Shown piece after piece: positions 24,303 to 33,005 of a DNA stretch of 64,000 bases; position 1 is the first letter of the stretch, and every line of letters begins with the position of its first letter. The position numbers were made by a program, and so were the translations under genes. Under the pieces are notes generated by a model. It had not been told where the DNA came from and did not search any database. It worked only from the letters and a program-made list of their open reading frames with translations. Source of the stretch: an uncultured Flavobacteriales bacterium (GTDB taxonomy: Bacteria > Bacteroidota > Bacteroidia > Flavobacteriales_D > Sanyastnellaceae); the NCBI GenBank assembly GCA_938074325.1, contig CALJFZ010000015.1, forward strand, positions 1 to 64,000, written 5' to 3'.

Positions 24303-25687
24303 GCGTTGAGGATGCTTTCGAACACTTCCGGACGGTCCCAATTGGTCGCAATGCCTTCTTGGGCCAGGATGCCTTCCATGATTTGGTCTTGGCGTTTCCC
24401 CGCCTGAAGGGCCTCTTCGTAAGGCGTGTGACTGAAGGTAACTTGGGAGTACAACGGCAACCACCTCCCGGGGTAATTGGTGGCCAATTTGGCTTCAATT
24501 TTTTTGCGAAGCAGGAAGGAGGGATCTCCTGTCTTATCCCGCATTTCGATGTAATTCCTAAGGGCCAACTCGAGGATGGCGTCACCCGAGGGCTTCCGGA
24601 GTTCGGTGTATCGCTTCATGGTCGCATCCCAATCGGAAGGCGATTCCATTGCGTCGAGCAGTTCGCTCAGAACCGAACAGTCTTCCATGCCGCTGTTCAT
24701 GCCTTGCCCGTAAAACGGCACAATGGCATGGGCCGCGTCGCCCATGAGGCAGATGGCATCGCCATGGTGCCAAGGGTAACACTGCGTCATGACCAAGGAA
24801 CTGGTTGGATTGGCCAACCACTGTTCTGCAAAATCCGGAATCAACGGAATCACGTCGGGGAAGTGAGCCGTGAAATAAGCGTGGACGGCTTCGGGTGTTT
24901 CGAGTTGGTTCAGACCATTGGGGCCATCGTATGGAGCGAATACGGTGCACGTGAACGTGCCATCGGGATTGGGCAGGCCCATCAACATGAATTCGCCGCG
25001 GGGCCAGATGTGCAATGCGTCCGCTTCCATTTTGAATGCGCCGTCAGACGTGGGGCGCATCTCAATCTCTTTGTAGCCGTGGGTCAAGTACCGTTGTGCG
25101 AAATCGAAGCGATCTGTGCGCATCAGTCGGTCGCGAACGGCGCTGAACGCTCCGTCTGTGCCGAAAATGCGATCGTACTTGAGTGCTTGCGATTGGCCCT
25201 GCCCATCCTCGATGGACAAGGTGTTGGCTTGCAGGTCGATGTCGGTGCATTTGTGGTCGAAGCGATACTGCACCTGGGCGTGCTTTTCGGACTCCTCTAC
25301 CAACAACCGGTTGAGCAAGGCGCGCGAGACGGAGTAGATGCACTGGGGGTCATCGAACTTTCCTTGGGCCTCGGGAAGGCCATAGGGCTGTCGTGTCAAG
25401 GTGCCGTCAGTGGCGTGCATCGTCCGGTGCGTAATCGGCAAGGCGATTTTGCGGACTTCGTCGGCGATGCCCGCTTTTTCCAGTGCGCGCCAGCCTCGGT
25501 CGCTCAAGGCCAAATTGATGCTGCGCCCGCCCTTGTACGCCCCCGCTCGCGGATCGGGACGGCGCTCGAACACGTCAACGTGGTGACCGCGTTGGGCAAG
25601 CATCAATGCCCAAAGGCTGCCCACCAATCCAGCGCCGACTACGGCCATCTTCTCCGGGGGCAAAGCGTGGTTGATTTGTGCAGACAT
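24281..25687 (-). CDS. kmo: Kynurenine 3-monooxygenase
   Basis: FAD- and NADPH-dependent hydroxylase converting kynurenine to 3-hydroxykynurenine in aerobic tryptophan catabolism. 468 residues from the ATG giving MSAQINH. Present are the FAD loop VVGAGLVGSLWA, the substrate-site FERRPDPR and GRSINLALSDRG, and the second FAD motif GDAAHAIVPFYGQGMNSG. The C-terminal membrane helix of eukaryotic enzymes is not obvious. Kynureninase and tryptophan dioxygenase are not adjacent. It lies third to fourth in a five-gene run, ten bases after the PLP-enzyme gene. Confidence 0.94.
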   Translation of the reverse strand: MSAQINHALPPEKMAVVGAGLVGSLWALMLAQRGHHVDVFERRPDPRAGAYKGGRSINLALSDRGWRALEKAGIADEVRKIALPITHRTMHATDGTLTRQPYGLPEAQGKFDDPQCIYSVSRALLNRLLVEESEKHAQVQYRFDHKCTDIDLQANTLSIEDGQGQSQALKYDRIFGTDGAFSAVRDRLMRTDRFDFAQRYLTHGYKEIEMRPTSDGAFKMEADALHIWPRGEFMLMGLPNPDGTFTCTVFAPYDGPNGLNQLETPEAVHAYFTAHFPDVIPLIPDFAEQWLANPTSSLVMTQCYPWHHGDAICLMGDAAHAIVPFYGQGMNSGMEDCSVLSELLDAMESPSDWDATMKRYTELRKPSGDAILELALRNYIEMRDKTGDPSFLLRKKIEAKLATNYPGRWLPLYSQVTFSHTPYEEALQAGKRQDQIMEGILAQEGIATNWDRPEVFESILNAWESTGA

Positions 25688-25697
25688 GATCAGGCGA

Positions 25698-26867
25698 TTA
25701 GCGCACAGTGGCGTCGATGGCTTGGGCGAGGTCGGCAATCAGGTCGTCGGCGTCTTCAACCCCGACGCTTAAGCGCACAAACCCATCGGAAATCCCGAGT
25801 TCTGCGCGGATCTCCGCAGGAACGCTCGCATGCGTCATGGCAGCGGGATGCTCAATCAGCGATTCGACACCGCCCAAGGATTCTGCCAACGCAAAAATGC
25901 GCGTCGCCGCTACGAGATTTTTGGCTTGTTCGAGGTCATTGCCTTTGATCTCGAACGCAATCATGCCGCCAAAATCGTCCATTTGACGGGCGGCGATGTC
26001 ATGACCGGGGTGGTCTTCAAATCCAGGCCAGTAGACTTTTTCAATTTTGGGATTGTCGCGCAACCAATGCGCCACTTTTCGGCCATTGGCACATGATCGT
26101 TCCACACGCAAATGCAGTGTTTTCAATCCACGTAGCACGAGGAAAGAATCAAAGGGCTGGGCGATGGCGCCGCAGTTGTTTTGGATGGTGCGCAGCGGGC
26201 CGTCAATGTCGGCGTTCTTCGTGATGAGCGCGCCCATCACGACGTCGCTGTGTCCGCCCAAGTACTTGGTGACAGAGTGCATCACGATGTCGGCTCCGTG
26301 CTCAAGCGGCCGCTGCAACATGGGGGAGGCGAAGGTATTATCGACCGCCAGTAGAATGCCACGCGGTTGAGTCAATGCGGCGATGGCTTGGATGTCCGTG
26401 ATCTGCATCAACGGATTGGTCGGGCTTTCCAACCAGACCAACTTGGTGCGTTCGGTAATGGCCGCTTCGACCAGCTCGGGTTTTTGGGTGTCGACAAAGT
26501 GAAAGACCAGGCCCATGGGAGCGTGGTTCGTGCGGAACAACCGAGCAGTCCCTCCGTACAAATCTTGACCCGCGATGATTTCGTCGCCGGGCTTCAGCGT
26601 CTTGAGCACCGCATCAATGGCGGCCAACCCGGAGGCAAAGGCCAATCCGTGGGTGCCGCCTTCCAATTCGGCAAATGCCGTCTCCAACGCCGCGCGCGTG
26701 GGGTTGTGGCTTCGGGAGTACTCCCACCCTTTGTGGACGCCAACGGCTTCCTGTACGTAGGTTGAAGTTTGAAAAATGGGGGTCATGATCGCCCCGGTCG
26801 AAGGGTCCGGCTCAACGCCAGCGTGCACCGCACGCGTACCCTTTCCGAATTGTTGCAGGTCTTTCAT
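25698..26867 (-). CDS. metB: Cystathionine gamma-synthase/lyase family PLP enzyme
   Basis: PLP-dependent trans-sulfuration enzyme, 389 residues. The catalytic lysine is K201 in HSVTKYLGGHSD; other markers are YSRSHNPTRAALE, FASGLAAIDAVL and SLGGVESLIEHP. The family includes cystathionine synthase, cystathionine lyase and methionine lyase, which cannot be separated reliably by eye. It starts 11 nt after the YbhN-like gene and is followed by kmo. The longer open frame runs back into the preceding gene and is not used. Confidence 0.88.
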   Translation of the reverse strand: MKDLQQFGKGTRAVHAGVEPDPSTGAIMTPIFQTSTYVQEAVGVHKGWEYSRSHNPTRAALETAFAELEGGTHGLAFASGLAAIDAVLKTLKPGDEIIAGQDLYGGTARLFRTNHAPMGLVFHFVDTQKPELVEAAITERTKLVWLESPTNPLMQITDIQAIAALTQPRGILLAVDNTFASPMLQRPLEHGADIVMHSVTKYLGGHSDVVMGALITKNADIDGPLRTIQNNCGAIAQPFDSFLVLRGLKTLHLRVERSCANGRKVAHWLRDNPKIEKVYWPGFEDHPGHDIAARQMDDFGGMIAFEIKGNDLEQAKNLVAATRIFALAESLGGVESLIEHPAAMTHASVPAEIRAELGISDGFVRLSVGVEDADDLIADLAQAIDATVR

Positions 26868-26878
26868 CGGAATCAAAG

Positions 26879-27961
26879 TTACGGCGCCTTCCGCTGTGTT
26901 CGCACCAGCCAACTCGGCAGTGCAAACGCACCAGCCACCAGGTAAATGAAGTAGGTGAATGTGCGCCAAAGCAGGACCACTGCTGCGATGTACGCCAACC
27001 CAGTTAGGTCACTTAAGAAAGCGGGTAGGCCGAGTTCAGCGGCACCCGAAGAGCCAGGGGTGGGGCTAATGGAAAGCACCAGCCAAAGCAAAAGTTGACG
27101 GGCTAAAACCGCAGCGTGCTCAACTTGAGGGTAGAATACGAGCAGTACCATATTCAACGTCACAAAGCGGGCCGTCCAACTCGAGCAGGTCGCTGCAAAC
27201 CCTTTTACCCAATACCCCAGCGGTGCATTTCGAATGGTGTGAGAAGCTTCGAGCAGATCATCGGCCCATGCTCCGATGCGCTCACTCCAGCGTTTGAGTA
27301 CCCGCGTCGATTTGGCCCACAGCAAAAGCCGGTGGGTCGACTGCGGTTTGAGCACAAGTCCAAACAGCATGGTAGCTGTCAACGTGGCAATGAAAGCATA
27401 GGCCAGCCAGAACACCGACTGGGCACCCCATGCGGCAGATTCAAACCCGGCCGGAACGTCCGGAAAAATCGCATGCCCGCCGGATGTCGCCCACAAGAAA
27501 GCCAACGGCACAGCCAACAGGTAAAAGGCCTCGTCCATCATGGCCGTGGCAAACACCGTGGCCAAACTCTTTCCCCAGCGCAGGCCATCGCGTTTCAGAA
27601 TCACCACTGCAACGGCAGATCCGCCCACCACACTGGGGGTCAGCGCAGAAGCCAGTTCCCACAGCAAAATGTTTTCCGTTGCTTGCCGCCAGGTGAACGC
27701 GCCAAAGGACAGCACACGCAGCCGGATGATGTAACCCAAGTCCCGCACCAACACGCAACCCAACACGCCCAACAAAGCGTAGCTCGAGCGCGTAGACCAC
27801 GCAAATTCCCGGAGGAGTTCCCAGGAGGTTGAGGTCGCCCCGGTCTCCGGATTTGTCACAGGGTACTGGGCCCCAAACCAAATCAAGGCTGCAGCAGCGG
27901 CGACACCGATGACCACCGGTGCAATCCATTGGTTCCATTTGAAAACGGTGCCCTCCGCCAT
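26879..27961 (-). CDS. YbhN/AglD-type flippase-like membrane protein
   Basis: 360-residue polytopic membrane protein of the lysylphosphatidylglycerol synthase transmembrane region family (PF03706). About eight hydrophobic segments and the characteristic LTPSVVGGSAVAVVIL and SISPTPGSSGAAELGLP segments are visible. Members are proposed lipid or lipid-linked-sugar flippases. No synthase domain is attached. A paralogue lies at 31523. It follows the radical SAM gene by 20 nt. Confidence 0.83.
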   Translation of the reverse strand: MAEGTVFKWNQWIAPVVIGVAAAAALIWFGAQYPVTNPETGATSTSWELLREFAWSTRSSYALLGVLGCVLVRDLGYIIRLRVLSFGAFTWRQATENILLWELASALTPSVVGGSAVAVVILKRDGLRWGKSLATVFATAMMDEAFYLLAVPLAFLWATSGGHAIFPDVPAGFESAAWGAQSVFWLAYAFIATLTATMLFGLVLKPQSTHRLLLWAKSTRVLKRWSERIGAWADDLLEASHTIRNAPLGYWVKGFAATCSSWTARFVTLNMVLLVFYPQVEHAAVLARQLLLWLVLSISPTPGSSGAAELGLPAFLSDLTGLAYIAAVVLLWRTFTYFIYLVAGAFALPSWLVRTQRKAP

Positions 27962-27981
27962 GCCCTCAAGTTACGCTGAAG

Positions 27982-29025
27982 TCAAGCGTACGCGTGGCTT
28001 CCTTCGGAACAATTTTGGCACATTTCGACACCTGCACGGTCGGTGAAAATTTGCTTTCGAAACGCATCGTACTCCGGGCTGAACCAGATGTCTTTGAAGG
28101 GCTGTTGGCCGACCTGGCCCATGGTGTGGTGGGCGTCCTTGTCAAAGCAACAAGGAACCACGCGGCCGTCCCAAGTCATGACACATCCTTGCCACATCCG
28201 CCAGCATTCATCGGCCAACGGATTGCGCAGTTTCCACACCCCGTTTGCATCCCGATCGTACCTCCTCAATTCAGGGGACTGCGTCAAAAGGGGGTGTCCA
28301 TCCTCGGGTTGGTCTATCTGCGCTGTTTTGATGACCAGCTCGTCCACACCGATTTGCCGGGCGTGTTCCTGCACTTCTTGCACTTCGTGTTCATTGGGCC
28401 CCACGACCAGGAACTGCCAAACGAGGTGGGGGCCGCTTCCGTTGTTGGCTTTTCGCGCCGCGACCATGTTGCGCGTGCCTTCCAATACTTTGTCCAACTG
28501 CCCTCCAACGCGGTAGGAGGCATACGTTGACTGGGTCATGCCATCGATGCTGATGATCAGCCGGCTGAGGCCGGAGGCAACGATTTCCGCACATCGCTCG
28601 GGGCGCAGGAAATGCGCATTCGTGGAGGTCGAGGTGTACAGGTTGTGTTTGGCCCCCATGGCGACCAATTCATTCATCTGCGGATGGAGGTAGGGTTCAC
28701 CTTGGAAGTACAGGTTCAAGTAGACCAATTTTGGCCCTACCTCATTCAATACCGCCTCCAAGACTTCGGGGTCCAACATGCCGGTTGGCCGGGTAAACGA
28801 CCGCAGTCCAGAAGGGCATTCCGGACAACGCAAGTTGCAGGAAGTGGTGGGCTCAATGCTCAAACTCATGGGCCACGCTTGTTGCGCGCTCCAACCGCCT
28901 TTTTTGTTTTGGGCGTAGCTTCTATAGGCCACGTAGGCATTGGCCACCCGCTTCGCATTCAAGGGTTTCAACCGTTTGAATCGATCCCGAATTGTCGCGC
29001 GTGTATTCCTCCATCCCAAGGCCAT
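27982..29025 (-). CDS. Radical SAM / SPASM domain protein
   Basis: 347-residue enzyme expected to cleave S-adenosylmethionine with a 4Fe-4S cluster. The cluster motif is C-N-L-R-C-P-E-C (C-x3-C-x2-C) after SLSIEPTTS, followed by FQGEPYLHP. A C-terminal SPASM-like cysteine set (ECWRMWQGC, VVPCCFD, MCQNCSEG) suggests a second cluster. Substrate is unknown; no small peptide precursor gene is seen next to it. The ATG at 29025 is chosen because a TACCTTTG element ends 3 nt upstream; the open frame beyond it overlaps the divergent DUF3109 gene. Confidence 0.88.
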   Translation of the reverse strand: MALGWRNTRATIRDRFKRLKPLNAKRVANAYVAYRSYAQNKKGGWSAQQAWPMSLSIEPTTSCNLRCPECPSGLRSFTRPTGMLDPEVLEAVLNEVGPKLVYLNLYFQGEPYLHPQMNELVAMGAKHNLYTSTSTNAHFLRPERCAEIVASGLSRLIISIDGMTQSTYASYRVGGQLDKVLEGTRNMVAARKANNGSGPHLVWQFLVVGPNEHEVQEVQEHARQIGVDELVIKTAQIDQPEDGHPLLTQSPELRRYDRDANGVWKLRNPLADECWRMWQGCVMTWDGRVVPCCFDKDAHHTMGQVGQQPFKDIWFSPEYDAFRKQIFTDRAGVEMCQNCSEGSHAYA

Positions 29026-29028
29026 AAC

Positions 29029-29036
29029 CAAAGGTA
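29029..29036 (-). promoter_or_regulatory. Putative -7 element abutting the radical SAM gene
   Basis: Minus-strand TACCTTTG (exact match), then GTT, then the ATG at 29025. It probably drives the whole five-gene run down to 23379. Confidence 0.65.
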
Positions 29037-29057
29037 CGCAGGTTCGAGGTTCTCGTT

Positions 29058-29065
29058 TAATTTCG
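29058..29065 (+). promoter_or_regulatory. Putative -7 element abutting the DUF3109 gene
   Basis: TAATTTCG, then TCCC, then the ATG at 29070. Together with 29029-29036 it gives two divergent, apparently leaderless starts within 44 intergenic bases. Confidence 0.55.
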
Positions 29066-29069
29066 TCCC

Positions 29070-29648
29070 ATGATTGCGATCGGTGATACGTTGATTTCTG
29101 AGGATGTGTTCGATACGCTCTTTGCGTGCGACTTGAAAGCGTGCAAAGGCGCTTGTTGCGTGGAAGGTGAAAGCGGCGCACCACTCACCGAAGAGGAGGT
29201 GGACCGCATTGAAGAAGCCTTCGAGGTGGTCAAATCCCAACTCCGTCCTGAAGCGTTGGCAGTCATCGATGAGGTCGGGCTTTTTGAAGTCGACCAGGAC
29301 GGCGATTACGTCACCCCCATCATCAACGGACGGGAATGCGTTTACGCGACTTTCGAGGCGGACGGCACTGCGAAATGTGCGTTTGAAGCGGCCTGGCGGG
29401 AAGGCAAGTCGGATTGGCCGAAGCCCATTTCGTGCCACCTGTATCCCATTCGCCTTAAAGAGTTGCAAGATTTCACAGCACTCAATGTCCACCGCTGGCC
29501 CATTTGTGATGGCGCCAGAACGTGCGGTGCCAAGGCGAATGTCACCGTATTGGACTTTTGCAAAACGGCTCTGGTCCGTCGCTTCGGGGAAGCTTGGTAC
29601 GAGGAAGCTCAAACCGTTTGGAAAGCATGGAAAGCCCAGCAAGGATGA
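29070..29648 (+). CDS. DUF3109 family cysteine-rich protein
   Basis: 192-residue cytosolic protein of a family conserved in Bacteroidota; function unknown. Conserved cysteines cluster at C20, C25, C29 and C30 (ACDLKACKGACC), with more in GRECVY, AKCAFE, ISCHLYP, ICDGARTC and DFCK, a pattern that suggests metal or cluster binding akin to the YkgJ zinc/iron-chelating family. Its TGA overlaps the ATG of the OmpA-like gene. Confidence 0.87.
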   Translation: MIAIGDTLISEDVFDTLFACDLKACKGACCVEGESGAPLTEEEVDRIEEAFEVVKSQLRPEALAVIDEVGLFEVDQDGDYVTPIINGRECVYATFEADGTAKCAFEAAWREGKSDWPKPISCHLYPIRLKELQDFTALNVHRWPICDGARTCGAKANVTVLDFCKTALVRRFGEAWYEEAQTVWKAWKAQQG

Positions 29649-31099
29649 TGCGTCTCTTTGCCTTTTTGTTGGGGTGGGTATGGCTCGCAGGTGCCGCGCA
29701 AGAAGGCACCGTACTGGAACCGCTGACATCTCTGAACACCCCGAACGATGAGGTCATTCTCGGATGGGACGGCCATTCGCTTTTTTACCGCAGCATCCCG
29801 CGTGCATCCGATACGGCGAAATCTGGCCTTTGGTTTTTGACGCCCGGGCAGGAATATGCCGCGGAATTGCAAAAAGGATGGACGGGTTTCACTCCTGCCG
29901 ACCCGATGAATTTGAGGGCCTGGAGTGCAGCGGACTGGCCGGGAATCGGCCCCATTCAGCACGTGGCCATTGACGCAGAGCGGGGCGTTCTGGTCTTAAG
30001 TGCCCAACAACCTGCGGGAGATTTCGATTTGTTCATGGCACAGCGGGACGGAGATTCTTGGACGGTTCCGGTGGCATTGACGGGGTTGAACACTAGCAAG
30101 GACGAAGTGTTTCCGAATTTCGAACAGGGCGCCCTCTTGTTTGCCTCCAATGGGCACGACGGTCCAGGCGGATTCGATGTATTTCAATCGGCGCGCAGTA
30201 CCCACTACCAAAGCTGTTTGCCCTTGCCAATCGGTGTGAACACTTCGGGAGATGAATTGGCAGCCGTTCCAGTCAGCAAATCGGCAGGCGGTGGCTATTA
30301 TGTTTCGGCGGTGCGCATGAACGGTAGCGGTGTGGATTTGTGGTGGACAAGCTTGCAGCGCCCTGATACCCCAGCTTCTTCCAAAGCCTTGGCGGCAGAA
30401 TTGGTGCACCGACGGGAGCCTGTGCAAGGAGCTCAAATGGAGGTGAAGCGCCGCAGCGGAGAGGTGTTGGTGCAGAAAACAACAGACGTTCAAGGGCGGA
30501 TGGAGCTTGGTGCTGTGGCGTTGGACGCGGCATTGGAGGTCACGGTCAGCATGGCCGATGGCCGGTCTGAGTTGGCCGATGGCACCATCTGCCACATCTA
30601 TGAACGGTGCAGTTCACCGAATTGTGGGGAGGGGCATTGGCCGGGATGGAAACGGGTACGGAGCTACCGCATTGAAGGAGGGAAGGCATTCGTATTCGAT
30701 TTGCTCCCCCTCGACGCATTGGCACGCTGGCCTCGGCCGAGCAGTTTGGACGGGGCGATTTGGCAATCCAATGCACCGGCATGGGTAGCCTACTTCCCGT
30801 CATCGGAATCCGCATTGGATGCAACGTCCGAAGATGCCTTGAGGCAGTGGCTTCGCACGCATGAATGGGAACAGTTGCCCGGGTATTTTGAGGCGATAGG
30901 GTACACCGACGCGCGAGGGGAGGTGGTGAGAAATCAATTGCTCAGCGAGCAGCGAGCGGCGTCCACTGCGGCTGCCTTGGAGCGAGCGGGCGTTCCTGCC
31001 CACCGGGTGAAATGGAGCGGTCACGGTGTGGCGCCTGCGGTGGGGAAGGAGATGGAACAACGGCGGGTGGAAGTGCGTTGGGTAGCCACCGGGCGATAA
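29645..31099 (+). CDS. OmpA-like envelope protein with PD40-type repeats
   Basis: 484 residues from the ATG overlapping the upstream stop; a second ATG follows at once. A short signal peptide ends near AGAAQ. The N-terminal half has WD40-like PD40 stretches, including the repeated pattern of a DEV..-F/NF-LLFASNGHDGPGGFDVF type. A carboxypeptidase-like or transthyretin-like linker follows (about 260-330), and an OmpA/MotB peptidoglycan-binding domain closes the protein (IGYTDARGEVVRNQLLSEQRA). Likely tethered to peptidoglycan. The open frame extends upstream inside the DUF3109 gene, which is a shadow. Confidence 0.82.
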   Translation: MMRLFAFLLGWVWLAGAAQEGTVLEPLTSLNTPNDEVILGWDGHSLFYRSIPRASDTAKSGLWFLTPGQEYAAELQKGWTGFTPADPMNLRAWSAADWPGIGPIQHVAIDAERGVLVLSAQQPAGDFDLFMAQRDGDSWTVPVALTGLNTSKDEVFPNFEQGALLFASNGHDGPGGFDVFQSARSTHYQSCLPLPIGVNTSGDELAAVPVSKSAGGGYYVSAVRMNGSGVDLWWTSLQRPDTPASSKALAAELVHRREPVQGAQMEVKRRSGEVLVQKTTDVQGRMELGAVALDAALEVTVSMADGRSELADGTICHIYERCSSPNCGEGHWPGWKRVRSYRIEGGKAFVFDLLPLDALARWPRPSSLDGAIWQSNAPAWVAYFPSSESALDATSEDALRQWLRTHEWEQLPGYFEAIGYTDARGEVVRNQLLSEQRAASTAAALERAGVPAHRVKWSGHGVAPAVGKEMEQRRVEVRWVATGR

Positions 31100-31146
31100 A
31101 CCGAGACAAAACCCCACCGGTGAGCGCAATGCGCCTTGTGAATTCG

Positions 31147-31154
31147 TACTTTTG
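31147..31154 (+). promoter_or_regulatory. Putative -7 element abutting panD
   Basis: TACTTTTG (exact match), then CGCCC, then the ATG at 31160. It would give a leaderless panD mRNA. Confidence 0.65.
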
Positions 31155-31159
31155 CGCCC

Positions 31160-31513
31160 ATGCTTGTAACCCTCATGCGATCCAAACTCCACCGGTTGTC
31201 GGTGACACGGGCCAATTTGAACTACATCGGTTCCATTACCTTGGATCCCGACTTGCTCGATGCAGCGGGACTGTTCGAAGGAGAAAAGGTCCAGATCGTC
31301 AACATCAACAACGGTGAGCGCTTTGAAACCTATACAATCGTGGGCGAGCGAGGCTCAGGCCAAGTGGAGCTCAACGGACCAGCTGCCCGCCGTGTCCAAG
31401 TAGGGGACGTCATCATCGTCATTGCATATGGTCACATGACCCCAGAGGAAGCAGCAAACCACAAACCCGTCTTGGTCTTCCCCGATACGGAAACCAACCG
31501 CCTCAACGCGTAA
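31160..31513 (+). CDS. panD: Aspartate 1-decarboxylase proenzyme
   Basis: Makes beta-alanine for pantothenate and CoA. 117 residues; the self-cleavage site that produces the pyruvoyl group is G24-S25 in NYIGSITLD. The N-terminal SKLHR and the later [13 protein letters not shown] are family hallmarks. It is followed nine bases later by a YbhN-type gene, then rfaE2. Confidence 0.96.
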   Translation: MLVTLMRSKLHRLSVTRANLNYIGSITLDPDLLDAAGLFEGEKVQIVNINNGERFETYTIVGERGSGQVELNGPAARRVQVGDVIIVIAYGHMTPEEAANHKPVLVFPDTETNRLNA

Positions 31514-31522
31514 TTTGCCTTC

Positions 31523-32497
31523 ATGAACGTCAAACAAGTCCTCACCTACGTCGTTTCATTGGGCATTGGTGTGGTTTTGTTTTACCTGGCGTTTTCCTTC
31601 ATTGACGATAAGGATGCACTGTGGGAAACCATGCGCTCTGCGAGTTGGGAGGGCATTGCAGCCTCTTTCGTCATGGGCTACCTCGCCATTGTAAGCCGAG
31701 GGTTGCGGTGGGGCATTTTGCTTGAACCGCTTGGTCGAAAGGCCGGTGCGGCACGAAGTGTGCACGCCGTCGCTTTTGCTTATTTCGCAAATACGTTCGT
31801 CCCGCGCAGTGGAGAACTGGCGCGGTGTGCCGCGCTGAATCAGACCGATGACATCCCGGTGGATGAGCTTTTTGGTACGGTCATCAGCGAACGGGTCATC
31901 GATTTTGCCTTCTTGATGGTGTTGACGGCAGCTGCTGTCCTGGGTAATATTCCGGCCTTTGCGCAATTGTTGGAAGGGGCGGTGTTGCCGGATCTGACCA
32001 ATTTGATGGCCTTGGGTGCGGCAGCTTTGGGCTTGATCGGGGTGCTCATCTGGAAGCGGAAAGAATTATTGGCTTTGCCGTTTGCCCGAAAAATTGCGGA
32101 CTTTCTGACCGGTGTCTGGAGCGGACTGAACAGCATCCGCCACATGAAACAGAAGGGACGCTTCATGGCCCACACGTTTTTCATTTGGTTCATGTACTTC
32201 TTTATGGCTTGGGTGATTTTCAAGTCCTTCGACGAAGTACAGGACATTTCCATCTTGCAAGCGCTGTTCATCATGGTGGCTGGAGGCTTTGGCATGGTGA
32301 TCCCAGCACCCGGAGGGGTGGGCTCTTACCAATGGGCGGTCATGACCGGCTTCATGGCGTTGGGCTACGGCAAGGCCTTGGGGCTAGCGGTCGCCAACAT
32401 CATTTGGTTCACCCAAACGGCCATGATCGTGACGATGGGAGGCATTGCGTACCTCTATTTGTTGGTCTATCGGTTGCGCAAAGACCGGAAAGCATGA
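31523..32497 (+). CDS. YbhN/AglD-type flippase-like membrane protein (second copy)
   Basis: 324-residue polytopic membrane protein, PF03706 family, with about eight hydrophobic segments. Markers are [20 protein letters not shown] and [17 protein letters not shown], the latter corresponding to the SPTPGSSGAAELGLP segment of the paralogue at 26879. The two share family but little direct identity, so they look like old paralogues. Its TGA overlaps the rfaE2 ATG, and a role near LPS or other glycolipid assembly is inferred. Confidence 0.85.
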   Translation: MNVKQVLTYVVSLGIGVVLFYLAFSFIDDKDALWETMRSASWEGIAASFVMGYLAIVSRGLRWGILLEPLGRKAGAARSVHAVAFAYFANTFVPRSGELARCAALNQTDDIPVDELFGTVISERVIDFAFLMVLTAAAVLGNIPAFAQLLEGAVLPDLTNLMALGAAALGLIGVLIWKRKELLALPFARKIADFLTGVWSGLNSIRHMKQKGRFMAHTFFIWFMYFFMAWVIFKSFDEVQDISILQALFIMVAGGFGMVIPAPGGVGSYQWAVMTGFMALGYGKALGLAVANIIWFTQTAMIVTMGGIAYLYLLVYRLRKDRKA

Positions 32498-32973
32498 CCG
32501 GGGAAGCGTTGAATGCAGTGAAGGCGTGGAGAGACACCGGTGAAACCGTTGTCTTCACGAACGGGGTATTCGACATTCTGCATGCTGGGCATGTCACCTA
32601 CCTCGAAGCGGCCAAAGCGATGGGTACCAAGCTGGTTGTTGGCCTCAATTCAGATGCGAGTGTGCGGAGATTGGGGAAAGGACCGGAGCGTCCGATCAAT
32701 CCCGAGGAGGATCGCCAAACAGTGCTGGGCGGTTTGCGCGCGGTGGACTTGGTCGTAGTCTTCGATGGCGATACACCCGCGGAACTGATCGAGGCGGTCC
32801 AACCGGATGTCCTGGTCAAAGGCGGAGACTACCATCCAGAAGCCCCTGTGGGCACCTCCGAGCACATCGTCGGATCGGAATCGGTCCGATCGCGTGGAGG
32901 CAAGGTCGCTGTCATTCCACTTCTACCAGGCCGTTCCACAACCAACATCATAAAAAAAAGCCGATCGAAATGA
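32494..32973 (+). CDS. rfaE2: D-glycero-beta-D-manno-heptose 1-phosphate adenylyltransferase
   Basis: Activates heptose 1-phosphate with ATP to ADP-heptose for LPS core. The 159-residue stand-alone protein corresponds to the C-terminal domain of bifunctional HldE. The nucleotidyltransferase motif is H-A-G-H in [11 protein letters not shown], with [17 protein letters not shown] and VKGGDYHPE. The ATG overlaps the preceding TGA. The last codons and stop form one arm and part of the loop of a terminator hairpin shared with the convergent accC. Confidence 0.94.
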   Translation: MTGEALNAVKAWRDTGETVVFTNGVFDILHAGHVTYLEAAKAMGTKLVVGLNSDASVRRLGKGPERPINPEEDRQTVLGGLRAVDLVVVFDGDTPAELIEAVQPDVLVKGGDYHPEAPVGTSEHIVGSESVRSRGGKVAVIPLLPGRSTTNIIKKSRSK

Positions 32974-32984
32974 CCGGCTTTTTT
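32954..32984. terminator. Bidirectional terminator between rfaE2 and accC
   Basis: AAAAAAGCCG and CGGCTTTTTT form a 10-bp stem around an 11-nt loop, with U-runs in both directions. The hairpin includes the last codons and the TGA of rfaE2, an economical arrangement. Confidence 0.85.
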
Positions 32985-33005
32985 GATTGAGTGCTTGAGA
33001 AGATA

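Noticed and set aside
24359-25948. 529-codon open frame antisense to kmo
   Set aside because: It mirrors the codon pattern of kmo and the PLP gene on the other strand, has no recognisable domain or promoter, and both sense genes are well conserved.
29522-29644. Upstream extension of the OmpA-like gene
   Set aside because: It lies inside the DUF3109 gene and removes the signal peptide from the N-terminus.
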